Part shown: positions 1 to 11,571 of the stretch, one piece after another
Numbering within the stretch: the stretch's first letter is position 1
Layout: every line of letters begins with the position of its first letter
Program-made: the position numbers and the translations under genes
Notes under the pieces: generated by a model
What the model was told of the DNA's origin: nothing
The model's database searches: none
The model's input: only the letters and a program-made list of their open reading frames with translations
Origin: Phytophthora colocasiae
Lineage: Eukaryota; Oomycota; Peronosporomycetes; Peronosporales; Peronosporaceae
Assembly (NCBI GenBank): GCA_018806915.1
Contig: JAGKQI010000098.1
Location: 1,922,001-1,986,000, forward strand
Direction: 5' to 3'
Length of the DNA stretch: 64,000 nucleotides

Positions 1-561
1 CCACAGCATATAACCCTTTACAGACATCCCAAGTGGCACATCCGTTGCTGTCGGTCACGATAATTTGCCGTTCCGAACTGCAGTTATCAGTGATTTGGAA
101 CGGAATACCCGCGAGTTGAATAGTCAGTTGAGGATTAAAGTAATCCACAAGTTGCAAAGAGTAAGTCCAACGAAACACATCGAGAGGAATTACCATTTCC
201 TGAACCGAAGAAGATGATGTGGTGGGGCCGCTGTATAGTCCAGATGCTGAGACGGTAGGGTAAACTGCAACAAGGGACGTCCACTCGAAGTAGTCGAGGT
301 GGAAGACGTATAGTGAATAACTCCCAGGAATTAAACGACAATTCGCTCTTCCTTCGCTGTCAGTCACGAACAATTGTCTTCGGTCTTTTGTAGTATCATC
401 TGGTGGTTTGGAATCTTCATCTTCCAAGGTAGGAGGAGTTAATTCTTGTGCTTCTACCTTCTCAGTTTGGTCTTCTGAAGCAAATTGTGCCTTCTTACTT
501 CTCCATTCTTCCAATAGAGCACGTTCATCCAGAATTTGTTTCTCCTTGGATGGAACAGCTA
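1..561 (-). pseudogene. 3' portion of a large split gene (beta-sandwich repeat region), continues off the left edge
   Basis: Read on the minus strand, this stretch is open from the insertion point at 561 to the window edge (about 186 codons). It starts with a charged segment (KEKQILDERALLEEW) and then shows two similar units, RQLFVTDSEGRANCRLIPG and RQIIVTDSNGCATWDVCKG. These resemble carboxypeptidase-regulatory/prealbumin-like beta-sandwich repeats; that assignment is an inference from the VTD-x-x-G-x-A pattern. It is the same gene as 6307-10011. Joining the two parts across one copy of the 5-bp target duplication (AGCTA) keeps the frame (RRGIA then VPSKEKQ). The gene is therefore disrupted by element A. 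I did not recognise a named family for the whole protein. Confidence 0.7.
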
Positions 562-822
562 TGTTGTAGCTGAAGCTACATCGTCTTGCAGTTGCTGGGG
601 TCAAGCCAAGCAACACAAGTACTTTGTAGAAGAGTTACGGCTACGACTACAGCAAGTAAGGACGGTTGCTGAACTACGGAATGTTACGCAAGGACAGCAA
701 GCATGGACCGTTATTACGTGGAATCCAATCTCTAAGAGCATACATAGGAAGAGAACAGCTAGTGAAAACTACAGGCTACTCAATACATATCACTTCTACA
801 TTTGCATTCGAGCGACACAACA
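562..822 (+). repeat. 5' LTR of element A
   Basis: 261 bp, TG...CA. The first bases form an inverted repeat (TGTAGCT GA AGCTACA at 565-580). It is identical to the LTR at 6046-6306. Transcription start and polyadenylation signals are not obvious by eye. Confidence 0.95.
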
Positions 823-854
823 AAGAATTCTTTAGCTGGGAAGTCGCTCCCAGC

Positions 855-3800
855 ATGGAAGAAGCCGACGAAGCGATGGTGGTTCACTCTGATAGTGAGA
901 TGCCGGTAGCTGTATACCCACCGCTGCCGCCGTATCCGGACGTCGACCTGCAGTTTCAGGAAACGACAACGAGAACGGCGAGGATCCAAGGCAGCGACAC
1001 CAATCGTCAAGTTGAGGCTCTAGCTCAGACTGCAGCCGCTGCTCATCAGGAGACGACTGCGAAGCTAGGCCAGGTGCAACGTCAGCAAGACCATCTTGCG
1101 GCAAAAACGTCTGAGTACCTACAAGCGCAACATGATCGTCAGTCTGCGCTGCTCGATCAGCAACTAGAGATGCGTAAGCAGATGGAGGACCATCGACAGT
1201 TTCTCGAGGAACAGTACCGGTTGCTGAAGGCTGCTGAAGAAGCAGTTGGGCTGCAGGGGCAACGACTGGAGAGCCTGGCAGAGGCGGTGCAGCCTCACTT
1301 GCAGGCTCGATGGGGGGCTTTCGCTCAAGGTGCTGCCCCTTCAGCTGACAGTCGACCCGTAGAGGAATCACCTGCCGTCACCGTGGCTGCAGGAACTAAC
1401 CTGCCTGTACCACCCATATACAGGGGCAGTTCAAAAAAAGAGAAGCGTGATTTCATGGATAGCTACGCAATTTACACGCGGCGCATCAAGGCGTTAAACC
1501 AGGGCACTCAGGCAAAATTTTTCGTCATGCCGTTAAGTGCGTGCATTGAACAAGGCACCATGGTGAGAATTTGTGGGTTTGAGTTGTTCAAGGATGAAAA
1601 GGACGTGACCGAGTCTGAGTGGCGAGATTATTTCTTGTCGGCCCGCGTACCAGACAATACAGCTTATAAGACACTAGACCGGGAAGTAAAGGCACTTTGC
1701 ATGGACACAAATCTGCAGGACGCAGAGTCCCGTTTGTCCAGGTTGATGGCGGACTTCTATGAGATTATTGACCGCCTGAACATGGAAGATGTGGTGCACG
1801 AGGAGCCGAAGAAGGTGGTTGGGTATCTAGTCGACGGGCTTCGACCTCCTGCTTTTAAGGCTGCGGTGAGGGATCAACTCAGTCGCCAAGTGCACAAGCC
1901 AACAAAGTCCAGCGTCCAGACATTCTTGAAGTGGCTCCGCACTGAGCTTGAGGGGTTCATGCGATTTGAGGCCCACATATCGGTGCAGCAGCAGTCTGGT
2001 AACGCGTCCAGGACTAATCAGCAGCAAAACGTCCCTTCCCAGTCGAAGAAAGGACAAAGTGGGTCAAATAACACGGCTCGAGTGACAGAAAAAAACACTA
2101 CATCGCAACCAAAGCAGGCGAATGCTCGCAAAGGATATCAGGTCGGACAGGCTAAGCAGGAGAGGCAGGCCAGACAGTGTTTTAAATGCGGTGATCAGGC
2201 TCATGGTGTTTTCCAGTGCCCGGAGGTCGCTAGCCCAGTGGAGGCAAAGGAGCTCTATGAAAAGAGTACCGGTCGCAAAGTCGTAAAGCCTGTACTGACT
2301 GTGAGTACAAGAAGCCATGAGGATATCAGGACGCCGTCAGCGATACTATGCAAGGTAATGGAGCTTGTTGAGACCCGTATCACGCCGGACAGTGCAGCAG
2401 AAGTGTCAATCGTCACGACTAAATTGCTAAAAGCTCTCTCGGACCGCGGAATATGGCTAAACTATCTCGAAATTGCTGATCACGCTGGTGTGACTGGCAT
2501 TGGCAATAAACCCGTAACAGTGAAGAACAAAGCGAAGCTGAATTTAAGATTCACGACACCAGGGGGACCATTAATTCTGCACAACGTGATCTGCTGGGTG
2601 ACTGACCGACTACCACCGGGAGTTGGTGAATTGTTGCTATCGAAGTGGATCATGCAGAAACTAGGTTACAGTCCCGAAAAACTGTTAGCTGGGGCACAGC
2701 AGGTAAGCGAGGCGTGGGATATGGGAGATGTCGACGATGGTCCTCTGGGTAAAGCCACCAGTGTACTAGCCTACGCCAGAAGTGCTGAGAACCCAAATCC
2801 AACACCTGAGGAGGCTGACCTCGTGGAAGAGGAAGACCAGGCATGCTTTCCCGACTTCTCCACTGGAAAGGAACAGGAACACGCGGAGATAAGGTCAATA
2901 TTGCTCGAGAAAGTTGATGAGGCACGTAAATTGGGTGCGAACGAGGAATTTCTCCAGGAGTTGGAGCAAATTTTGATGCAGTTCATTGACGTGTTTCGCA
3001 TCATTATCGGCAGGGACCCTCCGGTCGATATGCCACCTATGGAAGTGAAATTGAAACGTGGTGCAGTACCAGTGAGATGCCGAGCACGCCGATACTCGCC
3101 TGCTCATCGTGAATTCCTCAAAAAACACGTTGACGCCTTACTTGCAGCTGGGCTATGCTATCGAAACCCCAAAAGCAGTTGGTGCTCGCCTCCGTTGGTG
3201 GTGAATAAGCCTGAGGTGAATGCTTTTCGTATGACAGTGGATGTTCGAGGGCCCAACGAATGTGTGGAGACGATCGTGTGGCCAATGCCGATTCTTGAGG
3301 CGGCGTTCGAGCAATTACGTGGATCTTCTCGATACTTCTCGTTAGACTTTTTTAAGGGATTTTGGCAGTTTGCTATGGCAGTGTGGTGTCAACAGATCTA
3401 TTCTATCCTGACCGAAGAAGGGGTCATTACACCCACGCGCGTCCTGATGGGGGAACCAACAGCGTGGCTTATGTACAATCGACTGTCAGGAGATGTTCTC
3501 AGAGCTATTTAACAACGGTTTGATGATTTGGATCGATGATCTACTTGGCTACGAGGAGAGCGATGAGGCCCTACTGGTGTTGCTGCAGAAGGTATTGCAA
3601 ATATGCGCTGACAAGGGTTTGAAACTCAATCCAAAGAAGTGTCATTTTTATTTAAGAGAAGCACTTTGGTGTGGCCGGGTCGTCTCAGGAGAAGGCGTTC
3701 GACACGACCCTGCCAGGATTGATGCTCTGGCAAAACTCAGCACCAACAACAGGACAGGAGCTGCAACAGTTCGTTTGCGCACTGAATTGGATGCGGACTT

Positions 3801-5981
3801 CGCTTCCTGCTTTTAACAAGCTAGTTCATCCACTGGTAAAAATGATGGAAGGTGTATGACCAGGCTGGTGGCCGCAAGAAGACCCAAGTTCGAGCAGTGA
3901 AGCTCAGTGACGTAGGTTGGGGTGATGACGAAACGGCCTGTGTGGAACGATGCAAGCTTGCGTTGAAAAATGCACTGCAATTGGCGCATCCGGACCCTGA
4001 AAAATTGCTCACTGTCTACACGGATGCTAGTGACGAGCATTGGGGGGCCGCAATTACCCAGATTCCCCGAGATCAAGCTCAGCGACCAATTAGTGAGCAG
4101 GAGCATGAACCATTGATGATGTTGAGCGGGTCTTTCTCGGGGGAAGCACGACGATTGGCTATAGTGGAAAAGGAAGCTTACGCGATAGTGGAAACTTGCC
4201 GACGAGCAGATTATTTGCTTCATCGCCCAGATGGGTTTGCACTGTTCACGGACCATCGAAACTTGTGCTACATTTTTGACCCACATAGTGTCGCGAAGTC
4301 TGTGGCCAAGTACACCGCGGACAAACTGCATCGCTGGTCACTCCTGCTGATGGGCTACCAGTACGAAATCCATGATATCGCTGGTGACGACAACGTATGG
4401 GCAGACTTATTGTCGAGATGGGGCTCGTCTTTCAAGACGGTTTGTGCAATTTGGCAAGTGCCACTACCTCTTTCTCCACAGCTGGAAGACAACTTCGTCT
4501 GGCCAACGCTTCAAGTTATTTCAACTGCTCAGAATTCAGCGCAACCACCAAGAGATATGAAGCAGTGCCAAGATGACTCATTGTGGAAAGATAGAGACGG
4601 TCGCATCTGGATACCGGACGATGCAACAGATCTGCAAGTCCGTGTGTGTGTTGTTGGACATTCTGGCATTGCTGGACACCGAGGTGCTGCGGTAACGCTA
4701 CAGCAGATCAGTGATCGATTTGTGTGGACCGACATACAGAAGGACGTTGAGTTTTTTGTTCGAAGATGTCTACACTGTGCTAGTACGCTTGGAGGTCCGC
4801 CTCAAGCACGGATTCTCGGTGAAGCTATGCACGCAGACCGCCCTAACGAGCTAATCCATTGGGACTTCTTGTATTTAGGGGAGAGTATCACGAACCAGGA
4901 ATACGTGTTGGTCATTAAAGACGACGCATCCAAGTTTACGTGGCTTTTGCCGAACGAGACGGCAGACGCAGATGCTACGTTTACAGGTCTAATGGAGTGG
5001 TTTGCGTCTTTTGGAGTGTGCCGAAGCTGGGTTAGCGATCAGGGAACCCACTTCAAGAACAAGACAATCGAAGCTTTGCAACATGCACTCGGCGCACACC
5101 ACCACTTCACTACGGCACGCTGTCCTTGGGCTAACGGGACAGTTGAAGTGGTAATGCGAGAAGTACTACGCTGCTGTCGCGCATTGCTGTCCGAGTGGAG
5201 GCTGCAGCCGAGTGAATGGCCCCGAGTAATCAAGATCGTGCAGATGGTGCTAAACAACTCGCCGTCGCCATCACTGGGCGGAATAGCACCTATCACTGCA
5301 ATGACAGGACTGACAGCTATGGGACCAACTGATCATATTGCGCTACCTGGGTCTATTAAGACTACTACACTGGAGCAAATACAGGCTACCCAGCGCGATA
5401 ACGTTGGACGTCTGAAGCAGGCACTAGAAGACATGCACAAACAGTGCAGCCGAGTAAATTCGAATGTGAGAGCTGCTGGTCGTGCTAGTCACGGCAACAA
5501 GAAAGGCACAACGATGGCACAGTTCGACATTGGGGATTTTGTGTTGTATGCTGATGTGTGGCAACATACGCGCAGTAAACTTCGCGTGAAGTGGTGTGGT
5601 CCAGCCCAAGTGACCGACACCGTGTCAAATTGGATATTCGTGATCCAAAACCTAGTAACAGGGCAAAAGCGGGAGGCGCATGCTAGTCGCCTAAAGTTCT
5701 ACGCGGACGAGTCCCTGAATGTGACGGAGAACCTGTTATTGCACATCGCCCACAACAGTGAAGGTCACGTGGTGGACAACTTGCTGGAGGCGCGCTACAA
5801 TCGTCACGAGAAGCGCCATGAGATCAAGGTCCACTGGCGAGGTCTGAGCAAACACGAAGACTCGTGGGAACCCGCAGATGTTCTGCTGCAGGATGTCCCT
5901 GCTGTGGTTAAGGCTTTCGTTCACAGTAACGCAAAGCTGGCACCGGTGAAGGCGTTGCGCAAGGCGCTACAAGTCAAGTAG
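855..5981 (+). pseudogene. gag-pol polyprotein of element A, frame broken in RT
   Basis: The first ATG that fits a Gag start is at 855 (MEEADEAM); the frame is also open upstream into the LTR. The first open part runs to 3512. It contains a Gln-rich coiled region, a CCHC zinc knuckle (CFKCGDQAHGVFQC, near 2180-2220), a protease-like segment with D-S-A instead of D-S/T-G (near 2385) and the start of RT (YFSLDF, WQFAM). RT then changes frame at least twice around 3440-3490. The catalytic box appears as WIDD near 3527 in another frame, and the frame changes again near 3720-3860. From about 3852 to 5981 it is open again: RNase H (TDASDEHWGAAI), integrase with HHCC zinc finger and DDE region (WDFLYLG, SDQGTHFKN), and a C-terminal chromodomain (EIKVHWRGLSKHEDSWEP). 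The product cannot be made as one polyprotein from this sequence. Confidence 0.9.
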
Positions 5982-6035
5982 CGACAACAGCTCTCAGTGT
6001 GGAGCGCTTGCATATCTACATTGAACGATCTCCTC

Positions 6036-6045
6036 GAGGGGGAAG
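6036..6045 (+). other. polypurine tract of element A
   Basis: GAGGGGGAAG directly abuts the 3' LTR, the expected position of the plus-strand primer for reverse transcription. Confidence 0.75.
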
Positions 6046-6306
6046 TGTTGTAGCTGAAGCTACATCGTCTTGCAGTTGCTGGGGTCAAGCCAAGCAACAC
6101 AAGTACTTTGTAGAAGAGTTACGGCTACGACTACAGCAAGTAAGGACGGTTGCTGAACTACGGAATGTTACGCAAGGACAGCAAGCATGGACCGTTATTA
6201 CGTGGAATCCAATCTCTAAGAGCATACATAGGAAGAGAACAGCTAGTGAAAACTACAGGCTACTCAATACATATCACTTCTACATTTGCATTCGAGCGAC
6301 ACAACA
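6046..6306 (+). repeat. 3' LTR of element A
   Basis: 261 bp, identical to the 5' LTR at 562-822. It is followed by the target duplication AGCTA at 6307-6311. Confidence 0.95.
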
Positions 6307-9300
6307 AGCTATTCCACGCCTAATTAGGTCAAGTTCTGCTAATTCTCCTCGTGTTGAATGCTGTAGTAAGTCACGTTCAGATTCTGACAACTCCAGTCGG
6401 TTAGAGTCTTTGGAGTCGAATCGGAACTCCTTGATAATATTCTCGAGCATGTTCACTCGTTCTCGCTCGTTCAAGAATCGTTCCTTTGATTTTCTCGTAG
6501 CGAAAACGCATAACTCGTCTCAACAACGCTCTTGCTCGGACGACAGAGATGAATGTCACATTCAGATTTGCTGCAGTTATCACTCGCTTCGAAGCTTTTT
6601 CAATGCAGTCATTGACAAATGATTCTGTCACTTCTTGTGTAATTTCAGTGACTCGTTTCTTCTGCAATCGACGGCGAATCGACATCAAGCGAGAGCCCAT
6701 CATAAGCGTCGGAAGTACAGTCTTCGCCAGATTCGAGCTCAAAGCATCAAACGCGAGATTTTTCTCGATAAACACGTGAACTTTTTCAACTGGTGCGTTG
6801 GTTTGAGCACTTACAACTCGAAATTCAACATGTCGCTTTACCCGTTTATTCTGTGGTGCAAAAGGGTTTTGTTGGAGACATTCCTTGATACCATGTTGAG
6901 CAAGAAGACGGAGCAATGTGCGGTACACAGATTGAATCGTTGGTAGTGTTCGATTTCGGTGGGTATATACATCAATTTCATCTTCCACTTCTTGCAGCTT
7001 GAGTGCAATTCGTAACCGGAATTTTGTCTCGTTCTCATTCATTGGAATCAACACGATCCGGCCATTTTTACCAAAACGAATGTTTTTCGCTAATTGATGA
7101 GCGAAATTTGCACATTCGGAATTCTCCATTGCGTTTTCATTTCCAGTTTCGATAAAATGGACACGAATTTCGTAAGTTTGGATAATTTTCAACTCGGCAA
7201 GTAATACGTTCACTTCGTCGATGCTGGCGTAAATGGACGTGGCATTTCCACACCCTCCGATAGGCTGAAGTTGCCATTGGTTATTCTTTTTGGAACGGTA
7301 AACAGCAGCTAAAGTGAACCATCGACAACTTGCAGTAGGTTTTGCATCGAACATCCCCAAAACTTGGTGTTCTTCTGCATTTTCAATCTGGATGCGTACT
7401 GCAGGCATTTGATTACTAAGTGTTGAGTCGTTGCCTTCGTCTTCTGACATTTTCTGAAGGGAGAATAAAATGCAAAAAACCTTGTTAGAAAGAGCTGTAA
7501 GACGAAGGAATAGACGATCTACTGTGTTATTGTAGATCGATTGGCCTTGACGGTAAGAAATCCCTCCACGTTTAGTAACTGGACAACCTTCGTGAACGAA
7601 ATCAACGAGTTGGAAGTCGTAATCGACCAAAACACAGACAAATCGCCACGGTGTCTTCAATCCGCCATTATCAAACACCATAGTCGATGAAACAAGCAAA
7701 GTATTCATAAACGGAAGCGTGTACAAGCCTGTAGGTGTTGGTGTCAGCATCGATAGACTTGGTAAATCATCCATTCGGTGGTTTTGTACTCGACAATAGT
7801 CATCTTGGATACGTTTGAGATAACTCACAACTTCTTGTAATTCTGCTGCCGCGAAAAAAAAGCCGATTTTCTCGAATTCAGCGGCAATTTTCCGCTCTGT
7901 TAACACAAGTTTTCGGTTGATCACAGACTCCATGAGTGTTCGTTCCTTGCTGTGTCGGGTTTGGCCAGCAAGTGCAAGTAAATGACGAAATGCTTGGATT
8001 TGAATCTCCTCTCCTGGAGAGCGTTTTGCCTCGAATAAAACGATTGATTCAATCTTCTTCTTGATGTCTTCTAGATTTGGAAAGCATCCAGTGGAATTCA
8101 TCGAATGGAGAACCACCTCAACGGAGTTTCTACCTGCAGATCGAGTTAATTCCATCGTGATCTCGAAGAAACCAGTGGGTGGGCGAGTTTCGCCGGAATT
8201 GACCACCACAGTAAGTAAATGGCTCATTTGTTCGATCCCTGCAACAAGAGCGTTTGTCTTCTGTTCGTATTCGATTTGTGACCGACAAACGTGATCGTGA
8301 CTTCGCTGGACACTAAATTCTGCCGCGTACTCGATCAAAACGCGGATATCTCCTAACTGTACAGCGGCAAGTAGCAAATTCTCAAAGGATTTTGGATTTG
8401 CAACACCAACATCATGATGAGCACCATCGAAAAAGTTTGCCAACAAGACAATTGATCCCGTCGTGATGACTGACGGACTGATTGATTGATAAACTGGAGT
8501 CCAAATTGGAGGAGCATTTACCCGCCAGAAGACAGTTCGATGTGCGTTGACAGTGTTCCCAAACTGTGAGTTATCTTGTACGGACCCAGTCTCAGGTATC
8601 GTCAACGATATGAGAGGTTCACCCAGTCTGCTGCCATGTTTTCGTCTTGGCTGTTGTAATTTCCAAAGTTTGAAAGAAGAAATCATACCTACAAAGCCGA
8701 TTTTCGCTCGCCAATCGCGGACGCTTCTCGCATAAGACGGATGACCACCAACGTAAACCGAATGCGAGTTCGAAGATGCCTGGACCCATGCAGAGCTACT
8801 GTTGAGTCGTCTAGCCCGTGGAGGTCCATAACTTGGTATACTGAAGGAGTCAACCTGTTGGATTCGTGCACAATCGACCAGTTCATCATCAAAGAAAATT
8901 TGGAGATAGCGGCAGTCAAATATGACTTTGAGATGGACCCAGCGATTACTGGGAACTTCATAGTTGTTGGCCCAGCACTCCCATCCTCTCCAACGAACAC
9001 GGCAACCTCCATCTTCTCCTTTTTCTCGAAAAACAGGAAGAACCCCACGGTCATAAAGTGAAAAGGTGATTTCGTCGTCTTTATCCATGAAAATATCTGC
9101 ACAGAGTTTGGTGGACAGCAACTTCGGCGTCGATTCACTTAGCCCTTTTGTAGAACAGCAATTCAGTACCAATCTTCTTCAAATCCACATAGTCCATGCC
9201 TTACCTTGAAAAACGTTCGAACATCCGTTTTTCGAGGATGTTTCTTCACCTGCATTAGCAGAACAACCAAAAATACTGCGGTTGGTGCTGCCACAGCAAA

Positions 9301-10011
9301 GCCATCGTACGAAATCCCCCGTGTCGTCCAGTTCAGGTGTTTTATGACGTATTCCACCCGCTTCTCTATTGTAAAGCACACAATCAAGGTTTAGCACCAC
9401 TGAAATATAATCCTTGCAGATGATATTCGCACATTTTCGCTTTGGATTTTTCAGTGTCCGCTGCCTTGAACAGTAACATACTGATTGAAAACCCACAATT
9501 ACCGAGTAATCGGGATGATTCCTTACTCTCCGGCTCTTTTGAAGTATCGGATAGCGGGATTTCAAGGAATCCGTCCCCGTACAGTGAAATAACAGTTCTT
9601 TCACCACTACCACTTTTTGTCGCAACCGTTTTTCGTAGATTCTCCCTGCAGTGCAAAACTCACTTTTACTATCGTTTTTAAGACAATACAAATCAACACA
9701 AACCTATGAGGTGCCAGCTCTCGTGAAACAGAACTGGGCGGTGCTTTTTCAACGGGGCTTCTACGGTTTTCGGATGGCAATATTTGCGTGACAGAAGGTA
9801 AACGTTCCTGATTAGTTTTCGTATTGGGTTTCGCTGTTTCTAAAAAACTACTTTGGTTGTCTTTGCGGGCAAATGGCGCTGGACGTCCCGTTCCACATTT
9901 CCGAAGTTTGATTCGTGATTTCGGACGCTGAGGCTTCAGCAACTTCTTCTTGTTATCGCTGGGAGCTCCATAGATACTCAACAGAGTCTCTTGTCGACCT
10001 GACAGACTCAT
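6307..10011 (-). pseudogene. Large LamG-like/TerD-like protein gene, 5' portion, split by element A
   Basis: The start codon is taken at 10011 (MSLSGRQETLL). The N-terminal exon ends near 9700, where a GT donor follows RELAPH. Several short exons follow between about 9690 and 9090 (exact junctions uncertain; one donor is AAG|GTAAGG near 9207). A long open frame then runs from about 9170 to 6401. The region from about 9600 to 8660 has a concanavalin/laminin-G-like pattern (GDGFLEIPLSD, RWVHLKVIFD, LQIFFDDELVD, VGGHPSYA, FVGMISSFKLW). A second region near 7700-7230 resembles TerD stress proteins (LVDYDFQLVDFVHEG, ISYRQGQSIYNN, VRIQIENAEEH, QWQLQPIGG). A one-base shift near 6500-6535 is needed to pass into the frame that continues to the insertion point (LELSESERDLLQHSTRGEL). 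The remainder is at 1-561. Function unknown. Confidence 0.6.
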
Positions 10012-10133
10012 GCCACAACTGGAATTGGCCGTTTATAGTTATTTAAATGTATACTTTATCGAAACGTATACTTTCTGCTGCTTTGTACTAGTATCTGGCG
10101 TGAATGTATACTTAATCAAAATACTATCTGGCG
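10012..10133. promoter_or_regulatory. Divergent promoter with three GTATACTT boxes
   Basis: Only 122 bp separate the start codon of the LamG/TerD-like gene (10011, minus) from that of the SBP2-like gene (10134, plus), so they probably share regulatory DNA. The octamer GTATACTT occurs three times, at 10049-10056, 10066-10073 and 10106-10113. No TATA box is evident. A regulatory role for the octamer is an inference. Confidence 0.5.
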
Positions 10134-11571
10134 ATGGCACGCCGTCCAGGAACACCGGCCACCTGTGCTGCACGGAGAACCCCAAAGACTTTGGATACCT
10201 ACGTCCAAGTTGCAATAGAAGCAAACGACCCAGTAAACCCAGTAACAGCGAAGAAAAGGCGAAGGAGACGGAAGAAGAATCAACGAGAGAGTTCGAGCCA
10301 ACCATTGTCAGTTCTACATGCAGAACCCAAACCTGCCACAGTACCAGCTCCCTCAATGACAGCAAAACCAAAGCGAAGGAAACGAAAGTCCAAGTTTAAA
10401 AATTACGGAAGTGAAGATCACATTCCTCTAAGTTTCAAATTTCGCGTTCAGGGATTGGTGACGCCTGATGAATTGGAAGATGAGGACGAGGTCGAAGATC
10501 TCCAAGAGGAACTTTGTGGAGATTTCGGTCGCTTTGGGGAATTGGAAAAACTAACAATTATCCAAAAAGGAGACAGAGTGAATCTACTGAAGGGGGATGT
10601 AGTTGTCATTTTTCGAGAATCAGACAATGCAGTTTCAGCTTTCAACGTTTACAACGGGAAAATGTTTGGGGGGAAGGCGGTGACCTGCTTCTGGGAGACT
10701 CAAGGAGTTGTCGTTGTGAAGGGAATGTTGAGTTTAGAAGAACTCGAAAATCCAGATGAAATGGCTGACATAGAGGAGGAGATGATGCAGCATTTTCGGA
10801 AGTACGGTGAAGTGAAGGAATTGCAGCTGAGCGAAGCCACAGCGGAAATTACAGTCAGTTTTGTTATACAACAGTACGCCGAGAAAGCAGTCCATGCACT
10901 GAATGGCTCACGATATGGTGGACGTGAAGTAATGGCATGTCTTCAACCCTCAAGTGAAGATACACATATTGGCACCAAATCTGAAAACTCTGAGATAAAG
11001 CGCGTTGCAACTTCTACTACTCAGATCTCGGCTTCTACTGAAGAGCTACAAGATTTGGTCGAGTTACTCATCAAACGACTTGCAACGCTACAGGTGATTT
11101 GTCACTAATTGAATCTTGGCATCGAGCTAACTAAAATGACGTGTATTTCATTCCAAAGGAACGTGCTCACAAGCAAAGCAAAGCTACTGTGCTGTCTCGA
11201 CGCCTGGTACTCGGTATGCATGAAGTGCGTCGAGGCCTTGTCTGCAACAAAATTGTTTTACTTATTATCGCCACAGACTTTCACGGGAATGAAGCTATCG
11301 AAGATAAATACGCTGAGTTAGTGGTAATGGCAACGGAGCGAGATGTACCCGTGCTCGCTTCAATGAATAGGTGCGAAATCACTTCTGAATCGTTGGATTA
11401 TCATGTTGAGATTAACGATATTCTCTTGCTCCATCAAGACGGAAGCTAGGAAGAATCCTACACAAGAGCGTACGTATCAGTTGTATTGGGATTTATTCTG
11501 TCCAAGGTGCGAACGAAATCTATCAACAGATTTTACGAAAGCACAAGAACTCAGTTGGTGCTTCATTGTGA
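10134..11571 (+). CDS. SECISBP2: SECIS-binding protein 2-like: tandem RRMs plus C-terminal L7Ae domain
   Basis: Three exons are reconstructed: 10134-11093, 11159-11370 and 11439-11571, with introns of 65 and 68 bp (GTGATT...AAAG with GCTAAC branch site; GTGCGA...CAAG). The product is 434 aa. Residues 1-100 are basic and disordered. Two RRM/UHM-like units lie at about 104-188 and 192-271; each starts with an acidic helix (DELEDEDEVEDLQEE; EELENPDEMADIEEE) and carries FGRFGELEKL or FRKYGEVKEL. Residues about 330-430 match the L7Ae RNA-binding domain of SBP2: SRRLVLGMHEVRRGL, VPVLASMNRRKLGR, RISCIGIYSVQGANE. SBP2 binds the SECIS element of selenoprotein mRNAs and supports UGA recoding. The RRMs are not part of the animal SBP2 that I know, so the architecture is unusual. 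The alternative is a related L7Ae protein, but the NRRKLGR stretch favours SBP2. The last 9 bases overlap the opposite-strand neighbour. Confidence 0.8.

Larger units (their letters stand above)
562..6306 (+). mobile_element. Ty3/gypsy chromovirus LTR retrotransposon (element A), young but coding-defective
   Basis: The element is bounded by two 261-bp LTRs (562-822 and 6046-6306) that start TG and end CA and are identical base for base by eye. It is flanked by a perfect 5-bp target duplication AGCTA (557-561 and 6307-6311). Order inside: Gag with a CCHC knuckle, protease-like region, RT, RNase H, integrase, chromodomain, which is Ty3/gypsy order. A purine tract sits immediately 5' of the 3' LTR. 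Identical LTRs imply a very recent insertion, yet the RT region is broken by several frameshifts. Either it was moved by proteins of another copy, or the assembly carries indels. It interrupts the LamG/TerD-like minus-strand gene. Confidence 0.95.

Noticed and set aside
832..1371. 179-codon minus-strand frame in gag of element A as an antisense gene
   Set aside because: No domain, irregular composition, opposite to the coiled-coil part of gag; a shadow frame.
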